Positions 20,351 through 32,806 of a stretch of DNA of 64,000 nucleotides are shown in pieces. The stretch is from contig JAGKQI010000104.1 of NCBI GenBank assembly GCA_018806915.1, positions 1,116,001-1,180,000 of the forward strand. The letters run 5' to 3'. Position numbers and translations under genes: made by a program. Under the pieces are notes generated by a model, which made no database searches, was not told the DNA's origin, and saw only the letters and a program-made list of their open reading frames with translations. This DNA comes from Phytophthora colocasiae. Lineage: Eukaryota > Oomycota > Peronosporomycetes > Peronosporales > Peronosporaceae. The number at the start of each line of letters is the position of its first letter. Within the stretch, counting starts at the first letter, position 1.

Positions 20351-23059
20351 TTAATTCCTCGATTTCTGACTTTGATTAACTTGTGACGAGATCCTAGCGC
20401 TTTGCTTGGAGAGGAGCAGGCGAAGCCATGTCAAGACCGGCAGCACCAGCTGGTCCATGAGCGTCCGTAGGAGCTCGGCCGTGCGAGGATAAGGGAGCAA
20501 CCTAAACACCCAACGGTGCGCCGCGAACAGCTTGAAGGCTACCAAATCCCGCCATTGTTGACCTGGTAGCGTCGGATAGTAGTCGCCAAAGTTACTGCAG
20601 AGTACGCCCGCCACAAACAAGTTGCCCGTCATCGTGTACACTGTCTTGGCTCCACGATGTATAACGCGTGTCAATCCAGTGACTCTGACCAAGCTGAGCC
20701 CAGCTGGAAGACATGGCACCGTGCCATCGAAGCAGCTCCAGTTAGCGGTGCTTGAAGTGTTTCTGGATGGGGTTGATACGGTTTCGGTGTTGCAAGATCT
20801 ATTCGACGATGGGAACGTCAAGAGCAGGTCGTTCACCCGTAGACCACTCGCGGGTTTTTGCGCTAGCTTTGCCATCAACAAGAGCGAACTGTGTCCATCG
20901 AACGCTTCACTTTCTGGAAGATAATACACGAGATGGTCGGGGGTGAGCTGCAGCGCTTCAACAATGCCCTGCTCAACACAATTACACACGTCACTACAGT
21001 AACTCAAAGCGATCCTAGGTAGAGGTGGTTACTGCACCGCACCGCATGGCCCCCGGTCTGATCGGCACGTACACACTTACCTGGTCATACTCCATGCTCT
21101 CGTGGCTCACACTGATGAATTCGGTCGGGTAATTCCGATGACTTTCGTGTGGAATGTAGTAAACAGTGGAGTACACGAGCTTCCCAGCTTCATCCAGTGA
21201 TAGCACCGAGTCTCCGATCTTTACGTCACCCAAACGTTTGGTCTTGCCTCCAAAGACCATGACTGGAGCCGATTCGGGGAAGCAACTCGCTGCAGCAAAA
21301 GCCAGTCAATTGAAGCCCATGAAAAAACATTATCTGTACCCACGTACTCGAATCGACGATAGTGTACGGGAGCTCGCTATCACAGAGAGCCCCAGTCTTC
21401 CCGCTGTTGCAGAGGCAAGTGCCGCCCTGCACGCATACGCCTTGGCCGGAACAGATCATGCCATTATTCTCGCACAACACTACACAAGTTCGTCAGTCCT
21501 AAGAGATTCCCTCTTTTACTGAAGTTGTTCGAAGTAAAGTCTCCATCCTTACTCCCATCACTGCTCCGAAACACGTCGTTGACTTTCTGGACGCCCACAT
21601 TACCAGCCAGGAGGAAAAGTACTGGCACTTGTGTGCTGTTCTGGTATCGAGCATTGGAATCAGTCATGCACAAACCACAGCCATCCGGATAAAGTGTCTT
21701 GGTGATCATGGCATTATTGAGAAGAACAGTGTGTTGGGCAGGGATTTCAGGCAAGGTGGTGCTTGGGTTGCACACTGGAATGAGTTGATTGGCAAGACTA
21801 ATCGATCCATCTTCGTTCGTGCACGATTCGTGGCAATAGTAGGCTCGGGTGACTGTCCGGTAGAACGGAACTACTGAGTGACCCCATTTCCCCATGCACA
21901 CTTCTTCGTTGCTTTGAGTCAGCATACTCCATTCAGCAGTCGAAATGCCTGACGAGTTTGAACTGGCCGCGACCCACTCAATACCGTCACGAGTGTACCA
22001 AACGTCCGAGAAAGGATACATTTTCTCAATCCCATTGCCTACAATGCCACCTCCTAGGACCCAAAGCCTCGGCCCAAGCTGTACATCACCATTTGTCCTA
22101 GAATCAAAAGACACAAGTGAAAACCACGCTCTAGGTTCCCACGGTGCAGCTTCCGCAAGCAATTCCCAATTCCCAGAGGCATCCATTCGCCACACGTCTC
22201 TCAAACTGGTGTCGCGCCACCCGCCCATGAGAAACAGAAACTCTTGTCGAGTTGAGTCGCCCACGGTGGCATTCGACATGATTTCGTGGGCAGCGCAGGC
22301 ATGAGCAGCCCGGGGTGACCAGGGTACGTTACTTTGTTGTTTCCACGGTCCCTTTAGAACTGAAGATGTGGCCCAAACCTCATTGTTGATCGGGCTACCA
22401 CCTAACACCCACAGTTTGTCATCGAAAACCACTGAACAATGGTAACCTCGACCTGTCCACGAGACATTTGTAGTTGCTTGTGTCCAATTTCCTGCAGACA
22501 CAGACACAGTGAACCTTAATGCAGGCGGTTAACATCAATTGCACCTCCTTACCGCCATCGGTTGTCGTCCAAATATCTGTCGCTGGCTCAGGCGAAAACC
22601 CCCCAAGTAGTGTAAGTCGCTCCACTTGATCACTTGAATCGGTGAATGCGATCAATGAATGGCCATAGCGTCGGCGGAACGGTGCTTCCTCTAATACTTC
22701 GATCCACTCAACCCCATCAGTCGAGTAAGTCACATCCGAACGCGTCGTGGTGTACTCCAAACGCTTCGTGTAGTACGAGGCCGATACACCACCTACAATC
22801 CAGATCTTGTCCGCGTAAGCTGCAGCTGCATGCGCTGTAATTCCCACGTCAGTTTTAACCGAAGAAGTGTATCAATGATCTCGAACAAAGACTTACAGTC
22901 TCGTGAAAAAGTGAGCTCGGATAACAGCGACCATCGCGCGATAGCATCTTGCTCAGCAGCGGTGGAATTGCACTCTAACTCGGTTGTTGTAGTTGATTCT
23001 GCTGTCCAACCTACGAAGATCACACACAATGCGAGCAATGACCACTGTCTCGATTTCAT
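20351..23059 (-). CDS. secreted Kelch-EGF-Hint (hedgehog-type) protein
   Basis: Exons on the minus strand: 23059-22897, 22834-22553, 22491-21553, 21479-21348, 21289-21081 and 20968-20351 (2343 nt, 780 aa). It begins with a signal peptide (MKSRQWSLLALCVIFVGWTA). Kelch-like blades follow: AAAYADKIWIVGG, RYGHSLIAF..LTLLGG, DDKLWVLGG, FLFLMGGW and RLWVLGGG. Exon 4 encodes one EGF-like module with six cysteines (CENNGMICSGQGVC, CLCNSGKTGALC). Right after it, exon 5 opens a Hint domain with its nucleophilic cysteine (TSCFPESAPVMVFGGKTKRL, GDSVLSLDEAGKLVYSTV). It includes the TxxH motif (LQLTPDHLVY) and a late VAGVLCSNFGDYYP block. In hedgehog and inteins, Hint domains cleave themselves at this cysteine. 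Processing of the Kelch-EGF part is inferred. The present stop codon lies in the MULE/piggyBac junction, so the C-terminus is altered. Confidence 0.85.
20361..20370 (+). repeat. MULE target-site duplication, right copy
   Basis: GATTTCTGAC, identical to 13957-13966. It lies inside the last codons of the Kelch-EGF-Hint frame. Confidence 0.9.
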
Positions 23060-23201
23060 CGCAATAATCTAATATCTTGAGAAGACGCGTCCGTTGATTC
23101 AAGGATCTAACTGTGAAAATGCAGTCGTTAGTGTGCTCGGCACAATAATTATTCCCCTTTGGAAACCTTGAGTGGGGATGATGACGATTTGCCTGTTCTA
23201 A

Positions 23202-24820
<1,619 letters not shown>

Positions 24821-24968
24821 ACGTTGCCGTAAGTTATTGTGAAATGGGTGACAAGTTACGGAGTGAGTTGAAGTGGACTGAAGCCACTTTTAGGTCTACT
24901 TTTTTGTAACGGAAAAGTGCAAATGGCGATGAATTTTATAAACTGCAACTGGCACGTGTGATACCCTT

Positions 24969-26698
24969 TTAGGCGTACCAGTAGCCAGCTTGCACCATGA
25001 TTTCTGGGTAGAGATTGTGCCATTCCTGCACCAGCGGAGCGTACAGCTCCGGGTGAGAGCGCTGGAACGCAGCTGGATCCTCAGCAAAGCACACGAAGAT
25101 GGTGGCGACAGAGCTATCGATGACAGCAAGTGGGGTCACGGCAACGCCGATGCCGACGACTAAGCCCAGGATAGCCAGGAACGCTGTACTGTTCTCCATG
25201 GTGACAGCGTCTGTCGTCTCTGCGATGAGCGCTCCGACACCAGCACAGATGAGACCTAAGCGACAAACGTGAGGGTTAGCATTCTTTCCACTAAAACTAA
25301 AGGACCAATGGAAACGTACCAACGCCTAAAGCAGCGAAACCAAGGACGTTGCCAATGAGGTCGTCGTTGATGATAGCATCGAAGCCACGGTCGTTGAAGA
25401 GCTGGATAACAGCCCTGCCAGCCTGAGTGAACTTGTAGCCGTAAATGCCGACGTAAACGTACGCCCAACGGTTGAAGTACTCCATCAAGGACTGCAGACA
25501 GCCCAAAATGCACTCGGCAAAGCACGCCAGTGCGCTTCCGTCCTGGCGACTGCTCTCCGCCAACTGTAGAATACAAGAAAACCCCGTTTAGTCCAAATTG
25601 TGGTAACAGCAACATGACTACCAAAAACACAGTGATCGTACCGCGCGAAGAGCTTGTAAGAACGCAACAGTAAGCGAGCCGAAACAGATCGATCCAAATG
25701 AACTCGTTGTGCTGCGCTTCAACGCAGCACCAGTAGCTCCACTCGACTCGGATTGGTACCAGAACGTTGCGACAGTACCAGCAACCGTAGTATGCGCAAC
25801 ATTCTTGAAAACTTGCAGACCCCAGTAGAATGACAGCAGCAGAAAGAAGTACGCGACGTAGGAGCTACCCGACTGCTTGTACGTCGATCTAGTTGACGTT
25901 GTGGTCGTCGTGTTGTTCGTAGAGCTCGGGTTGTCCTCAGCAATCTTGTTCGCAACACCCAGAAGTGCCATGGCCCAAATCACGACCCACACAACCTGTA
26001 CGATCGTGAAAACGACCGACACGATGTATGTGGACCGGTGCTTGGCGATTGCTCCTTCAGCCACGCGTAAGTTGGCAACAGCAAATGGAATACGGTGCTG
26101 CACGGCGCGGGCATAGCAGAGGTTCAATAGAGCGATAATGAGGCCGATAATGGCGATAAAGATGTTGCCAATGACGAATCCGTAAGCCGCCAGCGCGAAC
26201 GAGATACCCACGTTGAACCACAGCACGAACAAGATCATCACACGAGCGTAGGCCACGAACAGCTTGACCATCAGCAGTGCCAGCACCATAGACACGACAG
26301 CCATACCCACAGCGATAGCCACCACGACTTTCGTGTCGTCACCTGATAATAGCTCGCTTGAGTTGTTGTCTGGGTCTGTGACGGTCTTGATGCCCCACAG
26401 AGCCATTAGGGCGATAATAACGCCAACATTAATCACGAACAGAAGCGCAAATGGCCAGTCATGGCAGCCTGCCTTGGCCTCTTCGATGTTCTTCTCCTCT
26501 CTGTGTTTTAAAAAAAACAACGTGAGTCTTGATGTATTGGATAATATCAAAAATTGACGTACGGCTTGATGGGATTCACATCCGGAGCTGTCGGAACAGG
26601 CACAGCCTCGCTCATATACCTACATACAAGGAGAAATAGTGATTAGTCTACTGGGTGATCAAGAGGGGCTTTAGACAGACGTACGGCTGGTTAAACAT
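24969..26698 (-). CDS. choline-transporter-like protein (CTL/SLC44, PNS1 type)
   Basis: Exons 26698-26685, 26619-26563, 26500-25642, 25563-25320 and 25255-24969 join to 486 aa. The start is a 14-nt first exon (MFNQP) spliced to YMSEAVPVPTAPDVNPIKP. Many membrane helices follow, for example WPFALLFVINVGVIIALMAL, VMILFVLWFNVGISFALAAY and IFIAIIGLIIALLNL. The family-typical core is present: SYVAYFFLLLSFYWGLQVFK, then HTTVAGTVATFWY, with FGSICFGSLTVAFLQALR, YVGIYGYKFTQAGR and the late CFAEDPAAFQRSHPELY. This matches the PF04515 architecture. Members move choline or related solutes or shape lipid metabolism; the substrate here is unknown. The loop with PSSTNNTTTTTSTRSTY looks glycosylatable. It is divergent from the BRAP-like gene over 254 bp. 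Confidence 0.9.
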
Positions 26699-26952
26699 GA
26701 CGCTTTAGCTTCCTTTTAACCTGCTCCTTTCTTGCTTTTCTTTCTTCACTGTGCACTTGGTTCGACGGTTTGCAAAGTGATACAGTATGTGCGGGACAAA
26801 AAGTGGCTGCGATAATATATAGGTTCAAAAATCCAGGACTATTCTAGAACACAAATGTCTGTTGCTAACCTAAGTCATCATTAAATAGTTTAGAAAATAG
26901 TCCACGGTATACATTTTGATCTTTTTTTTCTCACTTCATCTTTATCGTTGAC
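26699..26952. promoter_or_regulatory. divergent promoter region
   Basis: The 254 bp between the start codons of the transporter (minus) and the BRAP-like gene (plus). It must hold both core promoters. It is AT-rich, with pyrimidine runs near the plus-strand start; I cannot assign an initiator with certainty. Confidence 0.5.
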
Positions 26953-28824
26953 ATGTTTCAGATCCGCGTGGAAGCCACCAGCGTGGCTGAGGAGGAGGAA
27001 GCGAAGGCCGAGGAGCCGCTGCTTGAGGACGAGCAGATGCAAGGCGCTCTGTTCTTGGCCGGCAACCCGCAGGTGCGCGTGACCACCGGCAAACTGCGCT
27101 TCTACCGGGCAGATAAACCCTATTCGTCTGCTGCATCCGCCAGCGGAAGTCAGCAATTGCCAAATGAACGCAGTACACTGGTATGTGTGGTGACAGTACC
27201 GTCACATATGTCACCTGTCGAGATCCTCGAGTTCCTGGCCAGTTTCCGTGAAGATATTGCTCTTGTGCGCATTTTAAAGGACCCGGAACGCAGCAATTGC
27301 ATGGTACTGATGCAGTTCAACTCGCAGGAACGAGCAGATCAATTTTTTATCGTACGTGATCAATGAAGATCTTATCGGGGCTATTGCAATATTCACATTA
27401 AACTTTTTTTTTATATGTTGATAGGACCATAATGGCAAGTACTTCAACTCGATCGAGCAAGAGCGGTGCAAGATCGTTTTCGTACGGAGCATTGAGTTCG
27501 ATCCAGTGGTGACTGAGGACTGCGATGAGGAGAAACATGCAGATGAAGATGTGGCCGCGATGAGTCCTCGGTCGGAGAGAAGAGCGAGTAGTGCACAGAT
27601 GAGGAAGCTGTTCCCACCCCCACCAGCGGGAATGACGGAGATCCCAACATGTGCTGTTTGTTTAGACAGATTAGACGCATCGGCGTCAGGTATTTTGACG
27701 ACATTGTGCAACCACTCGTTCCATTGTGACTGTCTCTTTCGGTGGGAAGGATCAAGCTGTCCTGTATGTCGCTATAGTCACGGAGACATTGGATCCTCCT
27801 GTGAAGTGTGTGGGTCGACGGAACATCTTTGGATTTGTTTAATCTGCGGTCATGTGGGCTGCGGACGCTACTCTGGAGAGCATGCTAAGCAGCATTACCA
27901 GGAAACACTTCATACGTACTCGCTGGAGCTGGAGACGCAGCGTGTGTGGGACTATGCTGGAGATGGATATGTGCACCGGCTGATTTTGAACAAGCAAGAC
28001 GGCAAGTTCGTGGAGTTTCCGAGCCCGAACAATCTCAGTGGGGAACGCTCGCAAACTCCACCGAGCACATCTGCAGAGGAAGAAGAAGGTGAACACCGAA
28101 AACTCGAGAAGCTGGCGGTTGAGTACAACTTTCTGTTGAAGAGGTACATTGCACTGGTGTTTTCTCGTTGTGGTCATATTTTTATTGATTTTTATTCTCT
28201 CGTGTGACAGTCAATTGGAGGAGCAGCGGCTCTACTACGAGCGGCTTCTTGCACGCGTTGAAGAAGGCGAGAGCCGACAGTTATTGAATGCACATGAGCA
28301 CGAGCGCAAGCAGCTCAAGAAAGCAAATGCAACACTAGCAGAAAAAACTAAGAAGCTGGAGGAGGAATTGACATTTGTCAGGTGCGTCTAGTACTGAACT
28401 TATAACTACTTTGCTGTTCTTGTAGAACTAACCGGCCTGATGTGCAATGTATGATCAACAAATACTACAGAGAGCTGAATAAGTCACTGATTGAGAATCA
28501 GAAGCAATGGAAGGAGCGTGTGCGGATGCTAGAAGAACAGAATTCTCGAATTGAACAGGAGACCGCAGTCCGCATTGGAGATTTAGAAGGACAAGTCCGC
28601 GATCTCATGTTTTATCTCGATACCCAGAACAAAGTCGAGCAGAGTGCGCACCGAGAGGATATTATGGTAAGACATCCCTAATGATGATCGCGCTACAGTA
28701 TTACAAGTACAAGGCTAATTTTTTTTTGCAGGGTGGCACGATCGAGATTGAATCCAAGACGACAGCTACAGAAAGCAGCTCGACATCTTCGTCATCGAGA
28801 CGAAAGGGCAAGAAAAAGAGATAA
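26953..28824 (+). CDS. BRAP2-like RING/UBP zinc-finger E3 ligase
   Basis: Exons 26953-27351, 27425-28143, 28211-28381, 28426-28666 and 28732-28824 give 540 aa. Residues ~60-170 match the BRAP2 N-terminal RNA-recognition-like domain (LVCVVTVPSHMSPVEILEFL, VRILKDPERSNCMVLMQF). Next is a RING finger (CAVCLDRLDASASGILTTLC, NHSFHCDCLFRW, CPVC), directly followed by a UBP-type zinc finger (CEVCGSTEHLWICLICGHVG, then CGRYSGEHAKQHY, ending in HRLILNK). The C-terminal third is a long coiled coil (LEEQRLYYERLLARVEEGES, KATAL-type heptads) and a basic tail (RRKGKKKR). This order is that of BRCA1-associated protein 2, an E3 ligase that in animals modulates Ras-MAPK scaffolding. The function here is inferred from architecture. 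Confidence 0.93.
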
Positions 28825-28909
28825 GCGCATTCAACATTGAATCTATGGTAGACTACATACAAGTGCTTATTTTAGTGGTGGGATCATTACAAAGTCGGCG
28901 TGGCATGTT

Positions 28910-29176
28910 ATGACTGTGGAGTACTACAACAATAAGACAGGATGTCCGTGCCGCGTTGTGGCTAGACGTGTGCTACTGGAGATCGGTTCTCCGACGCTCT
29001 CGCAGCTTAAAAACAGCGAGGACTTTCGAACAAACTTTTCCTGCTATCAACCGATCGGCTGCTTCAGCAGAGTTTCAAAGTTTTTGAGAGTTGACGAGTA
29101 CGGCATTGAGGCACCCCCTGGAGTCGACATGACACCGCTACTACTGATCTGGTACGTCAGGGATAGGAAAAAATAA
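28910..29176 (+). pseudogene. C-terminal fragment of a LURP-one-like gene
   Basis: From about 28940 the frame matches the C-terminal half of the LURP-like protein encoded at 36274-36915: GCPCRVVAR, LLEIGSPTLSQLKNSEDF, then IEAPPGVDMTPLLLIWYVRD. The segment between VVAR and LLEIG is shorter than in the other copy, and nothing resembling the N-terminal half precedes it. It is therefore a truncated, probably dead paralogue on the same strand. Confidence 0.7.
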
Positions 29177-29239
29177 ATTGGCAAGGATTTTTAGGATATT
29201 ATATCATTGCCGTTTTGAAAGCAGTGTTTCTGCTGACCC

Positions 29240-29815
29240 AGTTTTGTATGGCAAGATCTAGTGGGTGTGCAATACTGTATTGCAATCTCCGGAGCCCATG
29301 CAATCGGGCACTGCACAAAGATACAGCAATTTCATATGCTTTGTTGCTTCAAGTATGGGCTTCAACATCGTACAAAACAAGATCGCAAAGAGCGCTGTTC
29401 TTATCGAGGAAATAGCAAAACGGTACGGGAAACCGTTGCTCGTTTTAAGGAGTTGTCGGGTATAGAGTCTCCTAGTTGTGCACCCGTGTTCTAGTCCTCA
29501 TTTCCACGTTCTCATCCTTCCGCCGCCGCCTCTGGTTGACAGCATCCCGTGCTCATCGGCTTTTCAGCAACCATCGACCTGTTTCCTCTATTCAACACTA
29601 TGGCACTCAACAAAAACAAGTTGCGTCGCGGAGATGTTCCCCCCTGTCGTCAAGTACTTCTTCGAGATCTCATGACGGACCGCAGGAACAGGATGTCTCC
29701 ACTCCTTTTTGAGGCTGTTATGTTTCTGAAAGTGAATAGAGACTTCTGGGACTCCAGACTCGTTGCTAAGGCTATCAGAGCTTCGCATGCAACGACCTCG
29801 CGCGAGGTTGTGTAG
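29240..29815 (+). pseudogene. hAT transposase remnant
   Basis: The clearest part, 29601-29815, ends MSPLLFEAVMFLKVNRDFWD with SRLVAKAI. It resembles the extreme C-terminus of hAT dimerisation regions in oomycete elements. Upstream (29265-29465), SNFICFVASSMGFNIVQNKI may be another piece. No ends or target duplication were found. Confidence 0.4.
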
Positions 29816-29819
29816 CCCC

Positions 29820-30530
29820 AAGTAAGTACCGACGTAATGTAGGTAGCCGTTTTGTATTGCGACTCACAACGCAATCGGAAATTGCAATATTTGAGGTTAG
29901 TGCAGTTGGGTATTGGTACTGGACTCATGACCACAGTTTGGCATTTTGCAAGCAGTTTTTTGTCGGCGGAAAGACCAATTTATTTTTTCCTATCCCTGTG
30001 GTACGTTGGTCAAATTGGTTTTCCTCATGATTCGGGATGCGAAGGTGTTTTATTTGGTTAACCAATACATGTTTATGATTCTTTTCAGTATGAGGCCTCC
30101 CATTTAACAGCAAGTTTTGCAGGCATAGCGTTTGATCTGGTGGTAACTTAGCACTACTGTAGCTGCTGAGGTTTAGGGAAGCATATGCTGAAGAAGTGTC
30201 TGCGGTTGCAATGCCGACGAGCCCCGGCCGAAAAAAGTGAAACTAGTGGGAATAATGGAGATCCCATATATGTCCTAGAACAAGGCCGAGCATAGTGCAC
30301 ACTGAGAGGATATGCATGTAGGAGGCTCGGAAAACTTCGGCATAAACCTACTGTAGAGTCAACAGTAGATCCCACTAGAGAGAGGGGGTGTTAACCACAA
30401 AAAATGAATTGTGGGGGTGACATCCATCCGTTTTGTTGGCTACACACCTAACTATGACAAGTATTATACTGCTCACTTCTTCTTTAGCGTCCTGACTACT
30501 AGTACTACCTTATTCGTCGACTACCGCAAT
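29820..30530. other. no gene recognised; former 5' flank of the LURP-like gene
   Basis: No coding evidence. Because the retroelement beginning at 30531 ends directly at the ATG of the LURP-like gene (36274), the last few hundred bases here are probably that gene's original promoter and leader. Confidence 0.5.
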
Positions 30531-30731
30531 AATGGATACTTTTGCAGCGTGAAAGTAACTTTTTGCGGTTGGGTGAGGGTTCGGACTTCACTCTGCCTCG
30601 GTGCCGATAGCCACTTGGTCGCCAGTCGTTCAGATGACTGGCTAGCAGAGCCAGACAAGAAACGCAGTTGAATTGTCGTTATTCTGCTATTTGCCACAAG
30701 CACAACAACTACATTGAATCTAGAGCTAGTT
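30531..30731 (+). repeat. split direct repeat A1
   Basis: Starts AATGGATACTTTTGCAGCGT; matches A2 at 200 of 201 positions. Confidence 0.92.
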
Positions 30732-30751
30732 CCGCTCCTCTCCGTTCTAAC

Positions 30752-32806
30752 ATGGCCCGCCGAGCTCAACTCCAAGTCGATGGTTACGTTTTCGTCCTTC
30801 CTGAACAAGTAGAAGGTGTGGCGGAGTACCCATTCTACGCCAAGGTTACGGCACTCACGTCCGACATTGCGACCATTAGGTCAATCGGTTCGGACGAACC
30901 GGTCACGTGCAACCTCGACGTCGCAATTGCTCGTTTGCTCACGGTGTCAAAGGTAGAAGCAACAAGAACCCAGCGGCGCCTTCTTCTCCGCCAAGCGGCT
31001 TGGACTGAATCCGCTAATCGGTTCTGGCATGGCCAAGTGGTCGGTGTGGATGGTCGCTTAGCCCAACTGCAACTGGAAGACAGGATTGTCCTTGTTGAGC
31101 CCTCGTGCCTAACGCCGGTGGCGCCGGTCGTGGCTCTGCTTCTATTACGGGTTCCGCTTCACGCCTCCATGACGCGTGACGGGCTCATGGATATGCAAAC
31201 CTCAATTCTCGGGCGTATCCTGGACGGCACCGCCAGGGCACCAGCCTCCAATGCGATACCATCGATTCTGGATGGGTTTGTAGCGCCGATGGACATGCCC
31301 GATGGCCATTCCGATCGGCAGTGGATCGACCCGCGCACGGGCAGACAGTGCCGTTTCCGACTTCAACACGTCGTGGACTATGCGTTTGTTGTGGATGGCA
31401 ACCAGTCAGCCCCTCCATCTCTCCTTTTGTCCATTGGCCCCTCGTTCTGTCAGGAGCCCCGCCAGCTCGAACGAGAACCAGCGCCCGAAGTTGGTCAAAC
31501 TCGCGAATTGATATCTTCAAGCAACATGGCACCAGCAGAACAAGCCGACAGCATCATCTCCTTGTTCGCTCAAGAGAAGCCCGCCAGCCCGGTACAGGCT
31601 GACCATTTCCCAGAACGCGCTGTCCGACGCGACCGCCGACGAGTAATCACCACCTCCAGTAGCCCCGTTCGGAGTACGGCTGAACACAACGCTGTGCCTG
31701 TTGCGCCTGCCGGTGGTTCTACTCTAACCCAGTCAAGCACTTCGACGACCTCTGTCGACGCTCGAATCATGGAGCAGCTCATGCATCAACCGGAGCTACT
31801 CGCTCGATTTGCTCAAGTTATCTCGGCCGCAAGAAACCCACGTACAGGACCTACTATGTCGGAGTCAGAGTCGGTTCGCCGGCAATCAAAATACTCATTC
31901 GCGCCGTCGGCAGTCCAGACGGCTGTCCACGAAGGCATCACAGCTCCAGAACATCGAGGTAAGGCTCCCTCTGTCTTTGTTGAAACTGTTGTCTATGCAG
32001 CTGCTGTGCGGTTCCAGCCACACCCGGGAATCATCATCCGGCTGTACGATTTTCAATTCGGGATGTTTGGATTATCAATCATGCACTTTGTACCTTTCGG
32101 TGTCCACCAGCGCATGTCATGGATCAACGCAGGAGGCGTAAACATGCAAAACTTTTCTGCTAGAGTCACTGCTCCGAGGCCGACAGCAGCCTCGTCAATG
32201 CGTGATCTGGTCGACGCAGCACGAATGCTTTGCCGCTACGGACATGAGTTCTTTGCGCAACCGGTCCGAGATGTTCTTGAATCACTGCTTGACTTTGTTC
32301 AGCAACTCGATGGATGGCACTCCTGGATGACTACCGACCTTCCGCATCTGGTGTTTTGGATAAACTCGGTACTAGAACAATTTCGCTCTCTCGTCCACTC
32401 CAGTGATGGAAATGTGTATGCGTCAAGTCTTCAGTCAATAGCTCGTCTTTCCCTTAACGATGGTGAGCTGCAAAATGTGATGCACGCACTGTCTCGCCGT
32501 TTAACCCATGAAGTCCAACGCCAAGGTCCGCAGCAGCTTCGTCCATCCCAATCTTCGTCGTCTCACGAACGCAGCATCCAACGGCAACCTCGTATTCCTC
32601 CTGCTATTTTCGACTTGATTCCGACGCACAATGGGCTTCCCGTGTGCCTCCGCTACTTGTCCGCAATGGGCTGTCCATCCGGTGCGTCTAACCGCTGTGT
32701 CTATGGCCCCCGTGCTCACGCCGCTCCTAACAATCTGGACGCTCGCGTAAAGGGGCACATCATTCAGCGTATGGGTGGCCTCAGTGAGCGGTTCTCGCAT
32801 CTTTGA
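30752..32806 (+). CDS. Gag-like protein of the YR retrotransposon
   Basis: An open frame of 684 codons plus stop from MARRAQLQVDGYVFVLPEQV to GLSERFSHL. I recognise no enzyme domain. Its position 5' of the reverse transcriptase and its length fit a Gag-like structural protein. The C-terminal region has a loosely spaced Cys/His cluster (GLPVCLRYLSAMGCPSGASN, then RCVYGPRAH) that could bind nucleic acid. The terminating TGA (32804-32806) is in the same frame as the reverse-transcriptase region, with no other stop between. Confidence 0.75.
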   Translation: MARRAQLQVDGYVFVLPEQVEGVAEYPFYAKVTALTSDIATIRSIGSDEPVTCNLDVAIARLLTVSKVEATRTQRRLLLRQAAWTESANRFWHGQVVGVDGRLAQLQLEDRIVLVEPSCLTPVAPVVALLLLRVPLHASMTRDGLMDMQTSILGRILDGTARAPASNAIPSILDGFVAPMDMPDGHSDRQWIDPRTGRQCRFRLQHVVDYAFVVDGNQSAPPSLLLSIGPSFCQEPRQLEREPAPEVGQTRELISSSNMAPAEQADSIISLFAQEKPASPVQADHFPERAVRRDRRRVITTSSSPVRSTAEHNAVPVAPAGGSTLTQSSTSTTSVDARIMEQLMHQPELLARFAQVISAARNPRTGPTMSESESVRRQSKYSFAPSAVQTAVHEGITAPEHRGKAPSVFVETVVYAAAVRFQPHPGIIIRLYDFQFGMFGLSIMHFVPFGVHQRMSWINAGGVNMQNFSARVTAPRPTAASSMRDLVDAARMLCRYGHEFFAQPVRDVLESLLDFVQQLDGWHSWMTTDLPHLVFWINSVLEQFRSLVHSSDGNVYASSLQSIARLSLNDGELQNVMHALSRRLTHEVQRQGPQQLRPSQSSSSHERSIQRQPRIPPAIFDLIPTHNGLPVCLRYLSAMGCPSGASNRCVYGPRAHAAPNNLDARVKGHIIQRMGGLSERFSHL

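Larger units (their letters stand above)
13967..20360. mobile_element. MULE (Mutator-like) transposon carrying a piggyBac insertion
   Basis: The left inverted repeat is 13967-14020 (54 bp, begins GAGGAATTAAACTAGCTAAG). The right repeat is 17531-17578 plus 20355-20360, interrupted by a piggyBac element. Put together, the right repeat matches the left at all 54 bases. A 10-bp duplication, GATTTCTGAC, flanks the whole (13957-13966, 20361-20370), in the 9-11 bp range of Mutator elements. Without the piggyBac the element is 3618 bp. It holds a zinc-finger/RING gene (plus strand) convergent with a MULE transposase (minus strand), both damaged. The element lies in the 3' end of the Kelch-EGF-Hint gene. 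Confidence 0.93.

Noticed and set aside
30521..30808. Minus-strand frame over repeat A1
   Set aside because: The same frame recurs at A2 (35971-36216) only because the repeat is duplicated; no protein features.
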